8,391 nucleotides of DNA from Thermofilaceae archaeon (GTDB lineage: Archaea > Thermoproteota > Thermoprotei > Thermofilales > Thermofilaceae). Positions 1 to 6,175 of this stretch are shown here, one piece after another. Position numbers and translations under genes: made by a program. The notes below the pieces were generated by a model. The model was not told the DNA's origin. It worked only from the letters and a program-made list of their open reading frames with translations, and ran no database searches. The stretch lies in contig JALURH010000205.1 in the NCBI GenBank assembly GCA_027017025.1, forward strand, positions 1 to 8,391, read 5' to 3'. The stretch's first letter is position 1; each line of letters opens with the position of its first letter.

Positions 1-82
1 TTATACTAACTAATAACAAAACTATCTGGCACAATGCCGCAAATTCTTTTCTTTGTTTTTCTCTTTTATCAGCTTTTTTCAT
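1..82 (-). CDS. Possible small membrane protein, N-terminus only (runs off left edge)
   Basis: An open frame starts with ATG at 82-80 and stays open to the window edge, giving about 27 residues. The start is very basic (MKKADKREKQRK) and is followed by a hydrophobic run (FAALCQIVLLLVSI), the pattern of a cytoplasmic positive patch before a membrane helix. It has the same direction as the DHH gene, 148 bases downstream of that gene's stop. I see no clear Shine-Dalgarno site. The TATA-like TTATAAAA at about 89-96 is too close to the ATG to set a start site upstream of it. The opposite strand is T-rich here, so composition alone could produce this reading. No family is recognised and it may not be a gene. 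Confidence 0.33.
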   Translation of the reverse strand, partial: MKKADKREKQRKEFAALCQIVLLLVSI

Positions 83-230
83 ATTAATTTTATAATCATT
101 TAAGTAATGAAAATTTAGTCTTTACATTGTTGGATGATACTGAATAAGTATTCTAGAATGTTGCAATTAAGCTATACTTTCTACAAGCATAACAGTGTGA
201 ATGTTAAATAGCTATATTAGGCTTATTACC
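83..230. other. Short intergenic stretch, no gene seen
   Basis: This AT-rich spacer lies between the stop of the DHH phosphoesterase gene and the possible start at position 82. I found no convincing ORF, RNA gene or strong T-tract terminator for the minus-strand operon. Several TATA-like strings occur, such as the complement of 88-96, but at this base composition they are weak evidence. Confidence 0.5.
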
Positions 231-1220
231 CTAATCTTTATTTTTTCTTCTATCTATCACCTTTATCATCTCTTGGAGGAACTTCTCCAGCATTACTGTA
301 GGGACCCTAGCCGACGCAGCTCTGGGGTGTCCCCCTCCTCCTCCACCATATTTAGCGGCAGTCGCATGGAGTATGGTGGAGGCATCTATGTCCATGGTTA
401 TCGGTACGCGGCAAGTAACTATTGTTTCATTTTCTCTTATTTTGAAAAGTACTAGGGTTATCTTATTTTGTTTAGAAGAGAAGTATGAGGCTATTTTACC
501 GGCATAGCCGTGGACACGTATATCTCTTAAATCTATTATTAAGAGTCTAGAAGACATATATGCCATACGCTTTGTAGCTTCTTTCAATAAACTAGCTAAG
601 CGGTTATAAGCCTCTTCAGCTCTCTTAGCGACTTCATCGTCTAGTAAAGTGTGATTTACGGCCCATGTTTTCACAAGTTTCCTCTTGAAATCATCATCTG
701 CTGGATCCAAAGCGAGGGAGTTACCTAGTACCTCAACATAGGTATTAAGGGGATCCCCTTTGTCCAATTCCCTAACCTTGTCCCCTACTTCTCCGATTAC
801 TACAAGTTTCGAGAAAAACTCTGGATTATCTGTGAGATGTAGGTATGCTTCAGCTACTATAGAGACAGCACATCTATCGATAGATAATAAGAGTGATATA
901 TCCATATCAATGAGCTCAGATGAGTGTCTCATTGTAGACCTATGGTGATCGATCCAGGTTATTTTGGCTCTATGCGTAAGATCCTTTAGCGAATTCTTTG
1001 TGCGAGGCCATGTAGCTTCATCTACGGCTATATCAACAATAAATAGTTTTTCTAAAGATCTTGTTTTCATCCCATACAACTCTTCGTAGAGGTTAAAGGG
1101 TTGAGCGAATGCTATATTTATCTTAATTTCATCTTCTTTTTTCTTCAGTGCAGAGAATAGAATGGCTGCTGCTGTTAATCCATCTAAATCTCCATGTGTT
1201 ATTATAATTATATTACTCAT
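231..1220 (-). CDS. DHH/DHHA1 family phosphoesterase (RecJ/NrnA-like)
   Basis: This 329-residue protein is a predicted Mn2+-dependent phosphoesterase of the DHH superfamily, which hydrolyses single-stranded nucleic acids, short oligonucleotides or cyclic dinucleotides. Motif I is HGDLDG (H9, D11, D13), motif II is IVDIAVDE (D63), motif III is WIDHH (D91, H92, H93), and GEVGDK supplies D147 as the likely motif IV. The C-terminal DHHA1 substrate-binding domain carries the glycine-rich GGGGGGHPRAAS at 292-303. All metal ligands are present, so it should be active, unlike the degenerate RecJ-like subunit bound to GINS in some Crenarchaeota. At 329 residues it is shorter than archaeal GAN/RecJ nucleases and closer to NrnA-type enzymes. 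The ATG start overlaps the stop of the upstream gene by 8 bases, implying coupled translation. The exact substrate cannot be read from sequence. Confidence 0.93.
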   Translation of the reverse strand: MSNIIIITHGDLDGLTAAAILFSALKKKEDEIKINIAFAQPFNLYEELYGMKTRSLEKLFIVDIAVDEATWPRTKNSLKDLTHRAKITWIDHHRSTMRHSSELIDMDISLLLSIDRCAVSIVAEAYLHLTDNPEFFSKLVVIGEVGDKVRELDKGDPLNTYVEVLGNSLALDPADDDFKRKLVKTWAVNHTLLDDEVAKRAEEAYNRLASLLKEATKRMAYMSSRLLIIDLRDIRVHGYAGKIASYFSSKQNKITLVLFKIRENETIVTCRVPITMDIDASTILHATAAKYGGGGGGHPRAASARVPTVMLEKFLQEMIKVIDRRKNKD

Positions 1221-1839
1221 TGTCCGCCACTAGAGTACCTATAATTTCCTCAATTCTCTCAATTATGTTTACATTAAATATATCTCCTATGCTTATCCTC
1301 GCCTTAAGTACTGGGAAGCTGGCATATACACCTCCACCAAGTTTAACTATTTTCTCACGTAGCTTTTCCGATTCATTTAATCCTTTAGGGAAAGCGGTGA
1401 TCTTTACCCAAACCTTAGACCATGATAAACCCTTAGGTACAGCAAGGATCTCTAATATAATATCGTCAATCTTTTTTCTAGCCTCAAGAACCTGATCAAT
1501 TATGTGGACTACCCACGACCTTTGTCTAAGTTCACCAGTTACGTATTCGATGTTACATGCCCTACTGAAGCCTGGTATTATCTTTGATAATGACTCAATG
1601 ATTTTTCTCTCAAACTCCCTGCTATCTTTAACTACCCATCCTCCATGTATAATTATTGTTCCAGGTTTCTCATAGCTCCACGCTATATTAATACCTGCTT
1701 CACTAGCTAGTAACTCCGCCTCAAAGGGGTATATTGGTGCAATCCTAACGTAGAGTAACTTTGTTTCTTTATTGGATACCTCATAGGCAAACTCTATGAT
1801 CCACTTACTAGCCTTGTATATCCTAGTAGTTCTAACCAA
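1213..1839 (-). CDS. Conserved-looking hypothetical protein, partner of DHH phosphoesterase
   Basis: I do not recognise this 208-residue soluble protein. It has no signal peptide, membrane helix, paired cysteines or nucleotide-binding motif. It looks like two alternating alpha/beta halves, about 1-95 and 96-208. The second half holds two PKGL turns (about 135-138 and 151-154) and a KLGGGVYASFPVLKA stretch. The TTG at 1839 is the first possible start because an in-frame TAA lies two codons upstream. Its last codons overlap the DHH start in ATGAGTAA, so the two proteins are probably made together and may act together. It could belong to an archaeal DUF family; DUF2067 is a guess I could not test. 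An earlier thought that it might be a KEOPS Pcc1-like subunit is not supported by any motif I can see. Confidence 0.8.
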   Translation of the reverse strand: MVRTTRIYKASKWIIEFAYEVSNKETKLLYVRIAPIYPFEAELLASEAGINIAWSYEKPGTIIIHGGWVVKDSREFERKIIESLSKIIPGFSRACNIEYVTGELRQRSWVVHIIDQVLEARKKIDDIILEILAVPKGLSWSKVWVKITAFPKGLNESEKLREKIVKLGGGVYASFPVLKARISIGDIFNVNIIERIEEIIGTLVADNE

Positions 1840-1889
1840 GTCTTATCAAACAAAATTATGTAAAAGGTGCTTAAAAAAATAGAGAGGGG
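1840..1889. promoter_or_regulatory. Divergent promoter region between DHH operon and ASCH gene
   Basis: Fifty bases separate two divergent TTG starts. The A-tract GCTTAAAAAAATAG at 1869-1882 reads as CTTAAAAAA rightward and as TTTTTTTAAG leftward, so one element could bind TBP for both directions. Leftward it lies about 32 bases from the TTG at 1839, which suits a very short leader. Rightward it would place transcription near 1896-1900, close to the last of three tandem TTG codons. A second AT-rich candidate, AATTATGTAA, sits at about 1854-1863. No transcript data are available. Confidence 0.45.
1884..1889 (+). promoter_or_regulatory. Shine-Dalgarno-like GAGGGG before ASCH gene
   Basis: GAGGGG matches the archaeal GAGGTG consensus in five of six bases. 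It directly abuts the first TTG (1890) but is 6 bases from the third TTG (1896). Normal spacing therefore favours 1896 as the real start. Confidence 0.5.
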
Positions 1890-2489
1890 TTGTTGTTGAC
1901 ACGTAGAGTAAAGCTGGGTAAATACATTAGGTTCAAGTCAGAGCATATACTAAGGTTTTTCGAGGGTAGCAAGAAGACAACGATTAGGCTAGGGATAATA
2001 ACTCCATCTAGGACAAGGGTTTATCTTGAAAGCTGTGGGAAGATCCTTGGAGAGGCTAGAGTAGATTCCATTAAATATACTCGGGTATCTCAACTAACAA
2101 ACGAGGATGCACGCATGGATGGTTTCACTAGTAGAGAAGAACTAATTAGAGCGCTGAAGGAGATATATCCCAATATATGCGAGGATGATTGGATAACCAT
2201 CATTAGGTTTTCCGACGTAATAAGGTATAGCAAACCTATCGAGAAAGAAAGTATAAAGGAGGCTAGAAACATGAGGCAGGATATAGCTAGGATAGCTAAA
2301 TTAGCCCTAGCCTATGGAGTTTTCTCGAGCAGTACGGAGAGAAGGGTTGCAGCTTATTTATCCACTACTGGTAGTATAAAGAAAACATCTAAGATGCTAG
2401 GTTTGACTGAAGAGCAGATAATAGCGGTTATTGGAAGTATCATTAAGAGATTAAAGAAGCTTGGTATCCTAGGTACCGAGTCCGATTAG
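1890..2489 (+). CDS. ASCH domain protein with C-terminal helical HTH-like region
   Basis: This 199-residue protein begins with an ASCH domain (about 8-115), a PUA-like beta-barrel fold expected to bind RNA or modified nucleosides. The signature GxKxxTxR is seen as GSKKTTIR at 26-33, followed by NEDARMDGFTSREEL (71-85) and a conserved-type tyrosine (Y93). Residues about 130-195 are helical. The segment STTGSIKKTSKMLGLTEEQI, then IKRLKKLGIL, resembles a helix-turn-helix with a following basic helix, so the protein may also bind nucleic acid as a regulator. Three tandem TTG codons (1890, 1893, 1896) are possible starts. I keep the longest frame, but ribosome-site spacing favours 1896, removing two residues. 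The gene stands alone on the plus strand, and its last 21 bases overlap the 3' end of the opposing sua5 gene. ASCH is well supported; the HTH is inferred by eye. Confidence 0.87.
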   Translation: MLLTRRVKLGKYIRFKSEHILRFFEGSKKTTIRLGIITPSRTRVYLESCGKILGEARVDSIKYTRVSQLTNEDARMDGFTSREELIRALKEIYPNICEDDWITIIRFSDVIRYSKPIEKESIKEARNMRQDIARIAKLALAYGVFSSSTERRVAAYLSTTGSIKKTSKMLGLTEEQIIAVIGSIIKRLKKLGILGTESD

Positions 2490-3098
2490 TCCCGACAATT
2501 CTTCTCTACGTATCGCTCCTTCTCGTATTATTCTAGGTGGTTGGACAGTTAGGTCAATAACAGTAGATGGTGTACCTAAGCCTTCTCCGGAATCAACCAC
2601 AATATCTACCTGGTTTAGAATATCCTCCTCTATCTCTTTCACATTTCTTGGAGGGGGATGTCCCGAAATATTTGCACTTGTACCAGTAACAATACCACCG
2701 CTTTCCTCTATGATCCTTAAAGCTACTTCGTGATTAGGAACTCTAATACCTATTTTATTTCTCCCAGCTGTGACATATTTGGAGATATTATTTTTTAGTG
2801 GTAGAACTAGTGTAAGAGCTCCTGGCCAGAATCTTCTGGCAAGCCTTAGCGCCAAGTTATCTAGATATGCTATCTTTTGTACATACATAATGGAGGATAC
2901 TAATACTGGTATAGGTTTTGATAAAGACCTCTTTTTGATACGAAATATTCTTAGAACGGATTTATCGAGAAATGGGTTAGTGGCTAGACCGTAAACCGTA
3001 TCTGTCGGTATAACTACTACTCCTCCTTCTCTTATAACGTCTGCTACTTCTCTTATCTCTACTTCTGTTGCTCCTGCTATTTTTATTATCTTTGACAT
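2469..3098 (-). CDS. sua5: Threonylcarbamoyl-AMP synthase (Sua5/YrdC), YrdC domain only
   Basis: It makes L-threonylcarbamoyl-AMP from threonine, bicarbonate and ATP, the first step of t6A modification at position 37 of ANN-decoding tRNAs; KEOPS then transfers the group. The YrdC fold is complete in 209 residues: PTDTVYGL (31-38), the basic RIKKRSLSKP (53-62), WPGALTLVL (91-99), GIRVPNH (117-123), TGTSANISG (138-146) and STVIDL (178-183). The extra C-terminal Sua5 domain of many archaeal homologues, which are around 340 residues, is absent. The ATG at 3098 is chosen because the first strand (KIIKIAG) and the PTDTVYGL loop need it, and GAGGG lies about 8 bases upstream. This start lies 122 bases inside the topoisomerase gene, in another frame. 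It is the last gene of the PhoH-topoisomerase operon. No KEOPS gene is visible in the window. Confidence 0.95.
   Translation of the reverse strand: MSKIIKIAGATEVEIREVADVIREGGVVVIPTDTVYGLATNPFLDKSVLRIFRIKKRSLSKPIPVLVSSIMYVQKIAYLDNLALRLARRFWPGALTLVLPLKNNISKYVTAGRNKIGIRVPNHEVALRIIEESGGIVTGTSANISGHPPPRNVKEIEEDILNQVDIVVDSGEGLGTPSTVIDLTVQPPRIIREGAIRREELSGLIGLGT
2977..3098 (-). other. 122-base same-strand overlap of topA 3' end and sua5 5' end
   Basis: Two frames on the same strand are both read here. The topoisomerase frame encodes a tail (residues 607-645) with 15 K/R and 10 S among 39 residues. The Sua5 frame encodes its first 40 residues, including the conserved PTDTVYGL substrate loop. The overlap is far longer than the 1-20 bases usual in prokaryotic operons. 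The Sua5 frame is the conserved one, so the topoisomerase tail is probably the secondary reading. The topA stop is TAA at 2979-2977. Confidence 0.85.
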
Positions 3099-4914
3099 AT
3101 ATTTCCCTCAAAGCGTTTATTAAGTTGTTAGCAAGTTCCTCCTCTCTTTGAAGTAATCTATCATAGTATTCTATAAATTCCTCTTTAATTTCTTCTATTA
3201 CTTCTCTGGGTTCACGGAGCCCATCAGCTATTTTCTGTAATTCTTTCTCCATCTTTCCTCTAACTTCAGGTACAACTATCTCAGGTACATTTTGGTACAA
3301 GCTCAATGCAAGCGTTTTACCTAAGGGTGTTGGTATACATCTTTTTGCCTTAATTATGAAATATTTTCTCTCGATATTCGTGTGTATATGATCCTGCATT
3401 GTTGCATCAGTACCTATCCCATATCTCTTCATTAATCTTAATAACTCGGCCTCAGATAAGTAAGGTGGAGGCTGGGTAGTTTTCTCTTTCAGCTCCACTT
3501 TTAGAATCTCTAAAGAGTCCCCCTCAATAAGATAGGGTAATGACTCTTCTCTCGGCCGTTCAAAGGGATATACGTAGTAGAACCCTTCTTCAATAATTTT
3601 TCTGCCGACAGCCTCTAATTTAATACCTCCTATATCTACCTCTATTCTCTGTCTTTCGATTTGAGCTGGAGGGCTTAATGTTGCTAGAAAGTGTCTGACA
3701 ACTAAGTTATATACTAACCATCCTTTCTTTCCAAACCTTCTCTCAACATCTTCTTTGGTTACAGCTCTTGTCGGATATATAGGTGGATGAGCTTTATCAT
3801 CTTCTTTACCTCTTGTAGGCTTGATATCTCTTGAGAGGATATTCTTCTTCACAAACCACCCAATATCTTCCCATTCCTTGAACATCGTAGCTAGAGCTTT
3901 TAGGTTTAATGTAGGTGGATAAATATTAGTATCTGTCCTTGGGTATGATATTAACCCGCTTTGGTATAAGTCCTCAGCTATACTTAACGCCTCCTTCGCC
4001 CTGATGTTTAAGAAATGGCTAGCTCTTCTCTCGAAATCAATTGTATTTAAAGGTACGGGAGGCTTAACTATTTGGTCTTTATATTCCGCCCGTTTCACAA
4101 TGGCTCGTTTATATTTCCTTACCTTGGTAAATACTTCGTAGGCTTTTTCTCGATTCTCTCCTAGATTTACCTGAGCCTTAAATTTAGAGCCATTATATCC
4201 TAAGCTAGCTACGAGAACATAATATTTCTTCTTCCTGAATTTTTCTCTTTCAACAGCTCTTTTTACAACTAAGAATAATACTGGGGTTTGGCAGGGACCA
4301 TAACTTAGGAATTTGCCTCTAGGCAATATATTTTTTCTCTTCTGTACCATAAGGGTAAGAGCTCTCGTAAATGCAGCACCTATAGTTAAGTCTACAACCA
4401 TGCGTGCAAAAGCTTTATTAGCCAAATTTTCATTGGGTTTTTTTAAATTGTAGATAGCCCTAATTAGATCGCTTTTAGTAACTGCTGAAAACCATGCTCT
4501 CTCGAAACGTATATGAGGGTTCGCTTTGCTCATTATCTTCATGACCTCAAAAGCTATACTTTCCCCCTCGACATCCGCATCTAAAGCAAGGATAACTCTA
4601 TCTGTCTTCTTTGCAACATTAAGTAAAGCTTTAGCATATTTCCATGAAGCTTTTCTAATAACCTGTATAGGATCTATAGCGAAGAGTTTCCTCGGGTCTA
4701 TCGAACCCCATCTATTATATTCTTGGGGAAAATCAAAGTTCATTATATGTCCGCTTATACCAAGCGAAAGCCATGTACTACCATTATATCTGAATTCATA
4801 GGCTACTACACCCCCAAGTCTAATTTTCTTAAAGTTTCTACCAGCTAAATACTTCGCAAAAGCTAGGGCTACTCCTGGTTTCTCGGAGACAATAACTGTA
4901 TCATAGTATGCCAT
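2977..4914 (-). CDS. topA: Type IA DNA topoisomerase (topoisomerase III-like)
   Basis: This 645-residue enzyme relaxes or decatenates DNA through a transient 5'-phosphotyrosine strand break. The N-terminal TOPRIM domain has E11 in SEKP and the metal motif DADVEGE (D112, D114, E116). The catalytic tyrosine is Y324 in LISYPRTDT, followed by R326. Other type IA blocks include SYGPCQTPVL (204-213) and YGIGTDATM near the C-terminal side of the core. It lacks the helicase domain of reverse gyrase, so it is a stand-alone topoisomerase. Only two cysteines (C208 and one in KRCIPTP) are present, so the C-terminal zinc fingers common in this family are missing. A basic Ser/Arg tail replaces them and is encoded inside sua5. 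The ATG at 4914 follows the PhoH stop by 8 bases with a good ribosome site, showing an operon. Confidence 0.96.
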   Translation of the reverse strand: MAYYDTVIVSEKPGVALAFAKYLAGRNFKKIRLGGVVAYEFRYNGSTWLSLGISGHIMNFDFPQEYNRWGSIDPRKLFAIDPIQVIRKASWKYAKALLNVAKKTDRVILALDADVEGESIAFEVMKIMSKANPHIRFERAWFSAVTKSDLIRAIYNLKKPNENLANKAFARMVVDLTIGAAFTRALTLMVQKRKNILPRGKFLSYGPCQTPVLFLVVKRAVEREKFRKKKYYVLVASLGYNGSKFKAQVNLGENREKAYEVFTKVRKYKRAIVKRAEYKDQIVKPPVPLNTIDFERRASHFLNIRAKEALSIAEDLYQSGLISYPRTDTNIYPPTLNLKALATMFKEWEDIGWFVKKNILSRDIKPTRGKEDDKAHPPIYPTRAVTKEDVERRFGKKGWLVYNLVVRHFLATLSPPAQIERQRIEVDIGGIKLEAVGRKIIEEGFYYVYPFERPREESLPYLIEGDSLEILKVELKEKTTQPPPYLSEAELLRLMKRYGIGTDATMQDHIHTNIERKYFIIKAKRCIPTPLGKTLALSLYQNVPEIVVPEVRGKMEKELQKIADGLREPREVIEEIKEEFIEYYDRLLQREEELANNLINALREIYVKDNKNSRSNRSRDKRSSRRYKRRRSSSYTDRYGLRSSH

Positions 4915-4919
4915 AGGTA

Positions 4920-4930
4920 TCTTTATCTCC
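4920..4930 (-). promoter_or_regulatory. Ribosome binding site of topA, inside the end of the PhoH gene
   Basis: On the minus strand, GAGGAGAT ends about 10 bases before the topA ATG. It is made from the final AGG AGA TAA codons of the PhoH-KH gene, so the basic C-terminus of that protein and the ribosome site share bases. This supports the chosen topA start and polycistronic translation. Confidence 0.65.
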
Positions 4931-6065
4931 TCTTCCTTTTTCTTCTAATCTCTATGGGGCTACCTTTAATACCTATTCCAAGCATTCTCTTGAAGGCCTC
5001 ATCTAAAAACCTTATGTATGTGCCTCTTTGACCTACAAAGGCCCCATACTCTTCGCTACGGACAAATACCTCTAGATTTGTTCCAGCAAGCTCTATTCTC
5101 TCTATATGTTTCCTAATCCATCCGAGAGGATGTATACTTATCATTATACCCTGGAGGTCTACTGTAAGCTCTGTTGCTCTAATAGATAGCCCTGCCTCCT
5201 CCTCAATCTTATTAATTCTTTCTCCACCTTTGCCGATTAGTCTACCCAACGTATCCTCCTTAGCTATGATTAATACATCGGGGGTTTGTTCTAAACCATA
5301 TTTTTCTTTTAGATCCTTCAGCCACACTACGGTTACTATATCTGCATCTGGTGCATAGCTATAAGCTATGGCAAGAATTTTTTCCTCGCTATCATTTAAT
5401 TTTCTCCTACGTAACCTCATTTCAAGAGCTAACTTGAAGCCACGTTTAGCTCCAGGTCTAATTAAATCTTTTACTCCTAAGTCAACTACTATACTCCTTT
5501 CCTCGCCTAATAGTAGTTCACGTGCAATAGCAGCTGTATTTTTCTCTCCATCAAGATATACTTGGAGGAGCGGATCTCCAGCTACCACTAACTTAGAATT
5601 TTTACCCATCCTAAGAAGAAGTTCAGTTATTACACCTGGATGAGCAAACTGTGCATCATCCAGGAATATAAACGTTTTATCAAACGTCCTTCCAGCGAGG
5701 AAGTTTGGATCAGCTATAACTATTTTCTCCTCTCTAATGAGATTCCTTACCTCCTCTATGTTCTCGTATTCTGAAAGTATATCATATAGATAATCCGATG
5801 CTATCTTATAATATAGCTCTCCTAGCTCAATTGAGCTCAGATGTTTACCCGTACTTAATTCAGCTATAGGTCTAACTAACACCATCCTAGTGTATTTGCC
5901 TGCTCGTACTGCGTTAATACCGTAGAGAAGAACTATAAAGCTTTTACCCGTACCACTTGGCCCAAAAACGCCTACAACATCTACATCTGGGCTTTCAAGA
6001 GCTGCTAGCAGGTATTTTTGCCCCTCCGATGCAGGTTTAACATTTTCAGGAAGCATTGTTACCAC
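4923..6065 (-). CDS. PhoH-like ATPase with two C-terminal KH domains
   Basis: This 380-residue cytoplasmic protein is a predicted RNA-binding P-loop ATPase. The PhoH domain (about 8-200) has Walker A GPSGTGKS (35-42), VRPIAE (64-69), Walker B IFLDDAQ (133-139, with DD instead of the usual DE) and AGDPLLQ (162-168), matching the PhoH GDxxQ motif. Residues about 250-300 form a KH domain with its GKGG loop at 268-271. A second KH-like unit follows with GQRG at 325-328, a tandem reminiscent of NusA. The end is highly basic (RRKRKRR). PhoH-KH fusions suggest a role in RNA remodelling or decay, but no function is established here. The longest start is GTG at 6065; ATG at 6056 (M4) is an alternative. 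It is the first gene of the operon with topA and sua5. Confidence 0.92.
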   Translation of the reverse strand: MVTMLPENVKPASEGQKYLLAALESPDVDVVGVFGPSGTGKSFIVLLYGINAVRAGKYTRMVLVRPIAELSTGKHLSSIELGELYYKIASDYLYDILSEYENIEEVRNLIREEKIVIADPNFLAGRTFDKTFIFLDDAQFAHPGVITELLLRMGKNSKLVVAGDPLLQVYLDGEKNTAAIARELLLGEERSIVVDLGVKDLIRPGAKRGFKLALEMRLRRRKLNDSEEKILAIAYSYAPDADIVTVVWLKDLKEKYGLEQTPDVLIIAKEDTLGRLIGKGGERINKIEEEAGLSIRATELTVDLQGIMISIHPLGWIRKHIERIELAGTNLEVFVRSEEYGAFVGQRGTYIRFLDEAFKRMLGIGIKGSPIEIRRKRKRR

Positions 6066-6110
6066 CAGTTACATAACCTCCTTTTCTATTTTCCTCAGGG
6101 TTTTTATAGT
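6061..6110 (-). promoter_or_regulatory. Promoter and leader of the PhoH-topA-sua5 operon
   Basis: On the minus strand, ACTATAAAAA (6110-6101) is a strong TATA box, and AGGAGGT (6083-6077) is a strong ribosome site. Transcription would start about 26 bases after the TATA centre, near 6078-6084, giving a very short leader. ATG TAA at 6074-6069 directly follows the ribosome site and is in frame with the GTG at 6065, forming a start-stop pair. A second G-rich motif, GGTGGT (6066-6061), lies 4 bases before the ATG at 6056. Confidence 0.6.
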
Positions 6111-6145
6111 TTAGTTAGAAATAGGCCTAAACTGAGCGATAACAG

Positions 6146-6166
6146 TATTATCTCTGTATATAAATA
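6146..6166 (+). promoter_or_regulatory. TATA candidates for the transglutaminase-like gene
   Basis: TATATAAATA at 6157-6166 is the best TATA box in the region but lies only about 10 bases before the GTG start, which would place transcription inside the gene. The weaker TATTAT at 6146-6151 is about 27 bases upstream and would fit a leaderless transcript beginning at the GTG. No Shine-Dalgarno site is present, which also favours a leaderless mRNA. Confidence 0.35.
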
Positions 6167-6175
6167 ACCTTAATT

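Noticed and set aside
47..78. T-rich tract as terminator for a plus-strand gene left of the window
   Set aside because: No plus-strand coding frame convincingly enters the window, and on the minus strand the same bases read as a basic N-terminus. It remains possible but unsupported.
201..455. Plus-strand open frame of 84 codons
   Set aside because: It lies antisense to the 3' end of the DHH gene, where the glycine run gives Pro/Ser-rich shadow reading. It has no ribosome site or domain.
231..1220. Degenerate RecJ-like GINS partner of Crenarchaeota
   Set aside because: The metal-binding motifs are intact, and no GINS or MCM gene is adjacent.
1213..1839. KEOPS Pcc1-like subunit
   Set aside because: Pcc1 neighbours DHH genes in some archaea, but this protein is about twice as long and shows no recognisable Pcc1 pattern.
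2090..2272. Minus-strand open frame of 60 codons inside the ASCH gene
   Set aside because: It is a shadow of the ASCH frame with no start signals. The frames at 6148-6330 and 6997-7182 are rejected likewise.
4526..4801. Plus-strand open frame of 91 codons antisense to the topoisomerase
   Set aside because: The opposite frame carries the TOPRIM motifs, and the antisense reading is a compositional shadow. The same holds for 760-948, 1220-1495, 2770-2994 and 5368-5643.
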